A stretch of 9,963 nt of DNA from an uncultured Oscillospiraceae bacterium (GTDB lineage Bacteria > Bacillota_A > Clostridia > Oscillospirales > Oscillospiraceae), in assembly GCA_900754605.1 (NCBI GenBank), contig CAAEDK010000197.1:1-9963 (forward strand). The letters are read 5' to 3'. Below the pieces are notes generated by a model. The model searched no databases and was not told where the DNA came from. It was given only the letters and a program-made list of their open reading frames with translations. Position numbers and translations under genes: made by a program. Below, in pieces: positions 6,338 to 9,963 of the stretch. The stretch's first letter is position 1, and each line of letters begins with the position of its first letter.

Positions 6338-7648
6338 TTATTTGATCTGTTGATTGGCTAAGACATAGCGAGTTCCCCGCGCCGTACCTGTTTTGACGAT
6401 TTTGCCCTGCTGGATCAGCGAATTGAGTGCGTTGGTTGCGGGAAATGCGGAGCATCCCAAAAACTGCTCCACTTCCTTACGGGTCACATGATCCCGGCTT
6501 TGAAGCAGATTTAAGATGTTTTCCTCGTATGTCAGCGCGGCGTCAAAAACAGCGGTATGAGCGTGATTACGGTTGGGCAGGGTCACGACAAAGGACGCGG
6601 GCGCGGGACTAAACACCGGCTGATCCACGTAGGAAGCGTAGCCTTCTATGATCTTCTGTATCCCGGTCCCATAGCTTTCAATCAGGTCCAGACGGTAGAA
6701 GATATTGGCGATTACCATGTTCCGGGGCTGGGAGGCCCCACCCTGAATGTCCTGGAGTGTCAGTCCCTTGACCAGCCCGCCCAGGGAGATAAATTCCATG
6801 CGGTCATCGTAGATGTTGATGATGATACTGCCGGAATAATCATAGTCCCGATGGACAACGGCGTTCAGCAGCGCCTCTCTCAACGCCGCCTCCGGGTAGT
6901 CCAGATTGTCGATCCGCCGCAGCCCCTCAAATGTGGAGTGCAGGCCGTTGTTCAGCTGCAAAAATTCATAGGTGTCATCCACCTGCTTCAAAATGGAACC
7001 GGAGAACTCCTTGCGCGTCTTGAACTTGTTTTTCCCCGTCCCCTCATAGACGGCGCAGCGGATGATATGGCCGCATTGGTCTGAGAGCAGCAGGGCGGTA
7101 TTGGTGTAGTAGCCGTCCCCGTCGATCAGTCCCAGCGTATGCTTGTGGACTTCATCAAACTCCACCCTGGATTTGGCAAAAAAGTCCTGGGCGTACTGAA
7201 ATGTCAACTCCTGGTTGATGGAGCGCATTTTGTCAAAGGCCGTCCCATCACTGTCCCTTATCATCTCGCGGATGACCTCATCTGTGGCCGGGACGGAGGA
7301 AACTCCATGCCGTACAAAAACGCCTGACGGTTTCAGCCCCCTGTCGATCAGGTGGTAAGGCCGCTTCAAGCCGCGGGACACTGTAACATGGATCAACGCC
7401 TTGCCGCCCTCCATGACCTTTTCAATAGCGGTGTAGGCGGTCAGGTCCGGCTTGATGCCATCCCGGATCATGTTGCCGATCCGCTCCATCTCCGCCTCGG
7501 CGTTTTCTACGCCCGTGATGCTGCCGTCCTTCGAAACGCCGACAAATATCTCGCCGCCGTCCGTATTGGCAAAGGCGATGATCTCTTTTTTGAAATCCGC
7601 GTTGACCTGTTCCTTTAATTCCAGCACAGCACTTTCCTCGTACCGCAT
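6338..7648 (-). CDS. AlbA_2 (Schlafen-type) / GHKL ATPase / winged-helix protein
   Basis: The 436-residue protein has three parts. The AlbA_2 domain at about 4-130 shows ESAVLELKEQ, then IIAFANTDGGEIFVGVSKDG. A GHKL-type ATP-binding domain at about 255-355 has N-box EALLNAVVHRDYDYSG, ISLGGL in place of the usual NPGGL, and ESYGTGIQKI. A C-terminal winged helix at about 373-431 contains TRKEVEQFLGCSAFPATNAL. This is the COG2865 architecture, often labelled a transcriptional regulator or RNA-binding ATPase; AlbA_2 domains also occur in anti-phage and stress modules, and the true substrate is unknown. I chose the ATG at 7648 (MRYEESAV) because AGGGGGTG precedes it and the frame upstream reads through promoter repeats. 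It has its own promoter and a likely operator, and is followed by the Fic remnant. Autoregulation through the winged helix is an inference. Confidence 0.87.
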   Translation of the reverse strand: MRYEESAVLELKEQVNADFKKEIIAFANTDGGEIFVGVSKDGSITGVENAEAEMERIGNMIRDGIKPDLTAYTAIEKVMEGGKALIHVTVSRGLKRPYHLIDRGLKPSGVFVRHGVSSVPATDEVIREMIRDSDGTAFDKMRSINQELTFQYAQDFFAKSRVEFDEVHKHTLGLIDGDGYYTNTALLLSDQCGHIIRCAVYEGTGKNKFKTRKEFSGSILKQVDDTYEFLQLNNGLHSTFEGLRRIDNLDYPEAALREALLNAVVHRDYDYSGSIIINIYDDRMEFISLGGLVKGLTLQDIQGGASQPRNMVIANIFYRLDLIESYGTGIQKIIEGYASYVDQPVFSPAPASFVVTLPNRNHAHTAVFDAALTYEENILNLLQSRDHVTRKEVEQFLGCSAFPATNALNSLIQQGKIVKTGTARGTRYVLANQQIK

Positions 7649-7671
7649 GGATGCGTCACCCCCTAAAGGTT

Positions 7672-7698
7672 CATTATCGACATTATCTCGATTATCTA
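7672..7698 (-). promoter_or_regulatory. Three tandem 9-bp repeats, probable operator
   Basis: The plus strand reads CATTATCGA (7672-7680), CATTATCTC (7681-7689) and GATTATCTA (7690-7698): three contiguous 9-bp units sharing the core ATTATC. They lie just downstream of the -10 box, over the expected transcription start and early leader of the AlbA-type gene. This is where a repressor would block initiation. Spacing close to one helical turn suggests cooperative binding on one face of the DNA. Confidence 0.65.
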
Positions 7699-7699
7699 A

Positions 7700-7728
7700 A
7701 TTATACCACGATTTTGACGCGATTACAA
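7700..7728 (-). promoter_or_regulatory. Sigma-A type promoter of the AlbA-type gene
   Basis: On the minus strand a TTGTAA -35 box (7728-7723) is 17 bases from a perfect TATAAT -10 box (7705-7700), with TG one base before the -10. The design is the same as the promoter at 5329-5357. It starts a 50-60 base leader carrying the tandem repeats and an AGGGGGTG ribosome binding site. Confidence 0.82.
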
Positions 7729-7884
7729 GGGAAATCGGCAGCCGGGAGAATTTGAACATCCCCTGGCTGTGCAATCACTATGACGCCCTGTTACTTGCCC
7801 TGCGAGGACCGTAGGCTCGTATGGGTGTTTTTTCAGGAGGGCGGCCACCAGCACATTGATGTTGAACGCAGCGTAATAGTTCAC
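7723..7884 (-). CDS. Short GTG-started ORF, probably a truncated backbone gene
   Basis: Starting at a GTG that overlaps the TGA of the preceding gene (GTGA), the frame encodes 53 residues: (M)NYYAAFNINVLVAALLKKH, then PYEPTVLAGQVTGRHSD and a tail TARGCSNSPGCRFPL. The first 25 or so residues look like a genuine N-terminus with an amphipathic helix. The tail is read straight through the degenerate AGCCGGGAG hairpin (7739-7769), and the TAA lies inside the -35 box of the cargo gene. That suggests the original gene lost its 3' part when the cargo block arrived. GGAAG lies about 8 bases before the GTG. I do not recognise the family. Confidence 0.45.
   Translation of the reverse strand: MNYYAAFNINVLVAALLKKHPYEPTVLAGQVTGRHSDCTARGCSNSPGCRFPL
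7739..7769. repeat. Degenerate AGCCGGGAG hairpin, right end of cargo block
   Basis: CAGCCGGGAGA (7739-7749) and TCCCCTGGCTG (7759-7769) pair at nine of eleven positions around a 9-base loop. The left arm is nearly identical to that of the hairpin at 5279-5316. There is no T-tract, so this is not an efficient terminator. It marks the border between backbone genes and the AlbA/Fic/MGMT block. Confidence 0.6.
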
Positions 7885-8093
7885 TCTCGCTTCTTCCGTT
7901 CCTCTCTGGCTGCCCTGATCTCCTCGTTGATCTCATCCAAGGGCGGTTCCGGTGTGTCAGACGCTTCCCGGCGCAGGCTTTCAACGGCCTTTCGAGCATC
8001 TGCCCTGGTCATTTCCAGGGCTTCGCAAATCGCCGCGCAGTCCTCCCGGAGTTGACGGTCTGACTGGGATTGGTTCATCACCTGATCGCTCAT
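7881..8093 (-). CDS. Small acidic helical protein, unknown function
   Basis: The 70-residue protein starts MSDQVMNQSQSDRQLREDCA and continues AICEALEMTRADARKAVESL, ending in a charged ARE-x-RKKRE tail. It is almost entirely predicted helix, with two cysteines near residues 19 and 23, and has no membrane segment. I chose the ATG at 8093 because GGAGGG lies about six bases upstream; an in-frame ATG at 8111 overlaps that ribosome binding site. The gene lies in a run of small element genes downstream of the helicase and its stop overlaps the next GTG, so it is probably translated as part of an operon. I do not recognise a named domain. Confidence 0.7.
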   Translation of the reverse strand: MSDQVMNQSQSDRQLREDCAAICEALEMTRADARKAVESLRREASDTPEPPLDEINEEIRAAREERKKRE

Positions 8094-8149
8094 AACAGCC
8101 CTCCATATCAAATCATCTGGTGATCCGCTTCACTGGCAGGTACAGCTTC

Positions 8150-8428
8150 TTACTCTCGCTCCATTCGCAGATACTTCTCCCGGAGATACCACGCCTGCTC
8201 CAAGCTGATAACCTGGTTGACCTCGGCGTTGTTGATGTCCGTCTGCAAATTGCAGTAGTCGCAGTCCCAGCGCAGGTCCTCCTCGCCCCGGTCTAGCCGG
8301 TCCCAGGCCGCCTGCATCTGGGCGATGGACTCCCGCAGGAAGTCAGGCAGGCCGCACTCCAGATAACTTTTGTCAGCCGGCAGGCCGGTATCAGGTCCGG
8401 GCTGCCCCATCATATCCCGTTGGTCCAT
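8150..8428 (-). CDS. Small protein with a CxxC pair, unknown function
   Basis: The 92-residue protein starts MDQRDMMGQPGPDTGLP and contains SYLECGLPDFLRESIAQMQA, then a CDYC pair at residues 56-59 and VISLEQAWYLREKYLRMERE at the end. It is acidic, mostly helical after residue 25 and has no membrane segment. The single CxxC is not enough for a structural zinc site unless the protein dimerises or uses Cys25. I chose the ATG at 8428; upstream sequence in the same frame is Pro/Arg-rich and overlaps the DUF7695 gene. The ribosome binding site is modest (AAAGGA 12 bases away, with GGGG between). It is likely cotranscribed with its neighbours. The family is unrecognised, though such proteins are common next to SNF2-type helicases in these elements. 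Confidence 0.72.
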   Translation of the reverse strand: MDQRDMMGQPGPDTGLPADKSYLECGLPDFLRESIAQMQAAWDRLDRGEEDLRWDCDYCNLQTDINNAEVNQVISLEQAWYLREKYLRMERE

Positions 8429-8486
8429 CTCTTGCCCCGTCCTTTCTGCTTTGCTTTTCTTATTGTATTGGTACGCCGGGTGCTTG

Positions 8487-8714
8487 TCAACCGGCCCCGT
8501 CCTGCGCTCCGCTTGTACGGACCGGCTCACCCTCGTATTCGCTGAGTTCCGTAAAGGAAGCGGAAGCGTCACCTGTGATCCGCCGCAGATAGTCGGTCCC
8601 GCCGTCCACGGCCACACTCCGGCAACTGCACCACCGCAGGTCGTGTCGGGTGCGGGAAACGATTACCTCCCCGCAGCGGTTACATCGGACCTGATTGACA
8701 CGGATTTTCCGCAT
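8487..8714 (-). CDS. DUF7695-like zinc-ribbon protein
   Basis: The 75-residue protein starts MRKIRVNQVRCNRCGEVIVS and continues with HDLRWCSC and VAVDGGTDYLRR. Cys11, Cys14, Cys29 and Cys31 form a likely zinc site, and the CSCxxVxVDGGxDYLRR segment matches DUF7695 proteins of Firmicutes phages and mobile elements. The last 25 residues are acidic and variable. Biochemical function is unknown; a nucleic-acid binding role is only suggested by the ribbon. GGGAGGTG lies five bases before the ATG, an excellent ribosome binding site, but both it and the ATG fall in one arm of a 13-bp inverted repeat (8712-8724 with 8766-8778). Translation may therefore be controlled by RNA folding. Confidence 0.83.
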   Translation of the reverse strand: MRKIRVNQVRCNRCGEVIVSRTRHDLRWCSCRSVAVDGGTDYLRRITGDASASFTELSEYEGEPVRTSGAQDGAG

Positions 8715-8778
8715 ATCCACACCTCCCGTCACAGGCAGGATATCATACGACGCCCATAAGAGCAAAGGTGTGGATATG
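8712..8778 (-). promoter_or_regulatory. Leader hairpin covering the RBS and ATG of the DUF7695 gene
   Basis: CATATCCACACCT (8712-8724) and AGGTGTGGATATG (8766-8778) are perfect 13-bp inverted repeats separated by 41 bases. In the minus-strand mRNA the upstream arm would pair with the 3' part of the ribosome binding site (AGGT) through to the start codon. Closed, this structure should block translation initiation. Confidence 0.6.
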
Positions 8779-8781
8779 TAT

Positions 8782-8801
8782 GCGGCACGATGCCGTGCCG
8801 C
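8782..8801 (-). repeat. Strong hairpin after the helicase stop codon
   Basis: GCGGCACG (8782-8789) and CGTGCCGC (8794-8801) form a perfect 8-bp GC-rich stem with a 4-base loop, seven bases after the helicase stop. No T-tract follows on the minus strand, so full termination is unlikely. It may protect the 3' end of the helicase mRNA or cause partial attenuation before the small genes. Confidence 0.65.
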
Positions 8802-8808
8802 TGCGCGG

Positions 8809-9963
8809 TTAGCGTTCCCGTCCGACTCTGTCCGGTACTTCCTCCTGCTCATCCCGGTCTCCGTCCACGATCTCGTTCTCTCTCTTGTCTAGATTCAGCA
8901 AAATGTTCAACTCGTCCAGACGGGCGGATTTTGTTTTCAGTTCCTCCTCCTGGGGGAAGGGCTTATCCACCTCCAGTTTGGCATTTTCGAGTTGTAGTTT
9001 GGTATTTTCAAGTTGTTCCTTGCAGGCGCGCATCCGATCTTCCATACCATCCAGCAGATGATCTAGTCGAAGAATGTTGCCAAAAATGTCGGAGCCGATG
9101 GGCGCGGTGAGGTGAGTTGTTCCTTTCAGAGTGATTTGGAACTCTCTCTTAAAAGAATCAAAGGACAAGTCCATAGCAAAGCCCCGGTACTGGCCCAAAG
9201 GGACAGGCTCGGGGCTGGTCATGGCTTTGCAGGCGGCGAGGATGGCGCTGCCCGCGGCTTTCTTGTCGGTGTAGACGGTCCCCTCCACCTCCATAGGGGA
9301 GAAGCCGTCCTTGTTGGGATGGGTGTTCTCTTTCAGCCGGTCTATATCGGAAAGATAATCCTCAATATACTGCTCAAACCTTGCGATCTGCTGGGGCAGT
9401 TCCTTGCTGATCTGGTCCTCCAGGGCGTACCGCTGGCTGAGGTGATTGGCTTTCAGAAGCCGGAGGCGCTGCACATCAATGTCCAGGTCCATCTTCTCCT
9501 TGATGTGGGGATTGCCGGTGCAGAGCGCCTTGATCTCCGCATAGGACAGGGCGGTTTCGTCAATATCCTCACAGGACCGGACCGGGGATTTGCTGGTCAT
9601 GATCTGCCCGATGAACTTCTGCTTGCCCTCCACCAGCTGATAGAGGTAGCTGTCAAAGGTGTTCTCGGTGACATAGGTGTAGATGTCCACCTCGTCATTC
9701 TCGTTGCCCTGCCGGACGATCCGGCCCTCCCGCTGCTGAAGGTCAGAGGGACGCCAGGGACAGTCCAGGTGGTGCAGCGCCACGAGTTTCTTCTGGACAT
9801 TGGTGCCCGCGCCCATCTTCTGGGTGGAGCCGATCAGCACCCGGACCTGCCCGGAGCGCACCTTGCCAAACAGCTCCTTTTTCTGCGCCTCCGTTTTGGC
9901 GCTGTGGATATAGGCTATTTCTTCGGCAGGTATGCCCCTGGCGATCAGCTTATCCCGCAGGTC
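8809..9963 (-). CDS. C-terminal part of a large SNF2/DEAD-box helicase (5' end beyond window)
   Basis: The open frame enters at position 9963 (DLRDKLIARGIPAEEIAYIH) and ends at 8809, giving 384 residues. Superfamily 2 helicase motifs are clear: motif V GSTQKMGAGTNVQKK and motif VI LQQREGRIVRQGN, followed by VDIYTYVTENTFDSYLYQ. After about residue 130 comes a helicase-associated C-terminal region, then a coiled-coil segment (about 310-350, CKEQLENTKLQLENAKLEVD) and an acidic tail. Such sequences form the C-terminus of the very large (often over 2000 residues) helicase/methylase-like proteins of Tn1549-type elements; their role in transfer or protection of the element is not settled. The N-terminal domains are outside the window, so whether a methylase domain is present cannot be seen here. 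It heads the run of small genes that follows. Confidence 0.9.
   Translation of the reverse strand, partial: DLRDKLIARGIPAEEIAYIHSAKTEAQKKELFGKVRSGQVRVLIGSTQKMGAGTNVQKKLVALHHLDCPWRPSDLQQREGRIVRQGNENDEVDIYTYVTENTFDSYLYQLVEGKQKFIGQIMTSKSPVRSCEDIDETALSYAEIKALCTGNPHIKEKMDLDIDVQRLRLLKANHLSQRYALEDQISKELPQQIARFEQYIEDYLSDIDRLKENTHPNKDGFSPMEVEGTVYTDKKAAGSAILAACKAMTSPEPVPLGQYRGFAMDLSFDSFKREFQITLKGTTHLTAPIGSDIFGNILRLDHLLDGMEDRMRACKEQLENTKLQLENAKLEVDKPFPQEEELKTKSARLDELNILLNLDKRENEIVDGDRDEQEEVPDRVGRER

Noticed and set aside
6557..7084. Plus-strand frame of 175 codons opposite the AlbA-type gene
   Set aside because: It lies within a gene whose opposite-strand domains are clear; composition is that of an antisense mirror.
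7672..7698. Tandem repeats as a CRISPR or iteron replication origin
   Set aside because: Units are only 9 bp with no spacers, and they sit at a promoter with no replication initiator gene nearby; an operator is the simpler reading.
7649..7774. N-terminal extension of the AlbA-type protein by 42 residues
   Set aside because: This stretch contains the promoter, the three 9-bp repeats and the ribosome binding site, so the upstream ATG cannot be used from the promoter seen here.
1..9963. tRNA, rRNA, integrase or insertion sequence genes
   Set aside because: I saw no cloverleaf-like segment, no rRNA-like sequence, and no transposase or recombinase signature in any plausible frame.

Overview
The window looks like the conserved backbone of a Tn1549/CTn-type integrative conjugative element from a GC-rich gut Clostridium relative (Oscillospiraceae or Lachnospiraceae type). 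This rests on protein family content, strong AGGAGG-like ribosome binding sites and GC-rich codon use. Host and element name are inferences; no chromosomal flank, integrase or att site is visible. Nearly all genes lie on the minus strand, so the transcriptional order runs from high to low coordinates.

Backbone, in transcription order: the C-terminal part of a very large SNF2-type helicase (9963-8809, cut by the window edge); a zinc-ribbon DUF7695 protein (8714-8487) behind an RNA hairpin that would cover its ribosome binding site; a 92-residue protein (8428-8150); a 70-residue protein (8093-7881); and a GTG-started 53-residue ORF (7884-7723) that looks truncated. After an inserted block come a DUF3848 protein (5252-4914), a DUF3991/Toprim primase-like protein (4912-3962), a ParM/StbA actin-like ATPase (3974-3042), a small likely ribbon-helix-helix partner (3045-2764) and a strong terminator. 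The mobilization set follows: a 60-residue protein (2676-2494), a palindrome-rich candidate oriT (about 2380-2475), MobC (about 2353-2033), a MOBP-type relaxase (2031-607) and a PcfB/DUF3801 protein (665 to beyond position 1).

The odd part is an accessory block at about 5279-7772 between the backbone genes. It holds an AlbA_2 (Schlafen-type) plus GHKL-ATPase plus winged-helix protein (7648-6338), a Fic-domain remnant with a truncated N-terminus and damaged motif (6306-5950), and a divergent plus-strand MGMT-fold protein (5390-5869) whose catalytic PCHR motif reads PYWR, as in alkyltransferase-like (ATL) proteins. The two intact cargo genes have promoters of the same design (TTGTAA, 17 bp, TGn-TATAAT). 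Related AGCCGGGAG hairpins lie at both ends of the block and inside it, and the AlbA promoter carries three tandem 9-bp repeats that look like an operator. I read the block as separately regulated cargo, possibly for DNA damage sensing or defence; that role is inference.

How it works together: relaxase, MobC and oriT would form the relaxosome; PcfB would link to the coupling protein expected beyond position 1; the ParM pair, primase-like protein and helicase would support maintenance and processing of the element's DNA. The cargo adds host-interaction functions with its own promoters.
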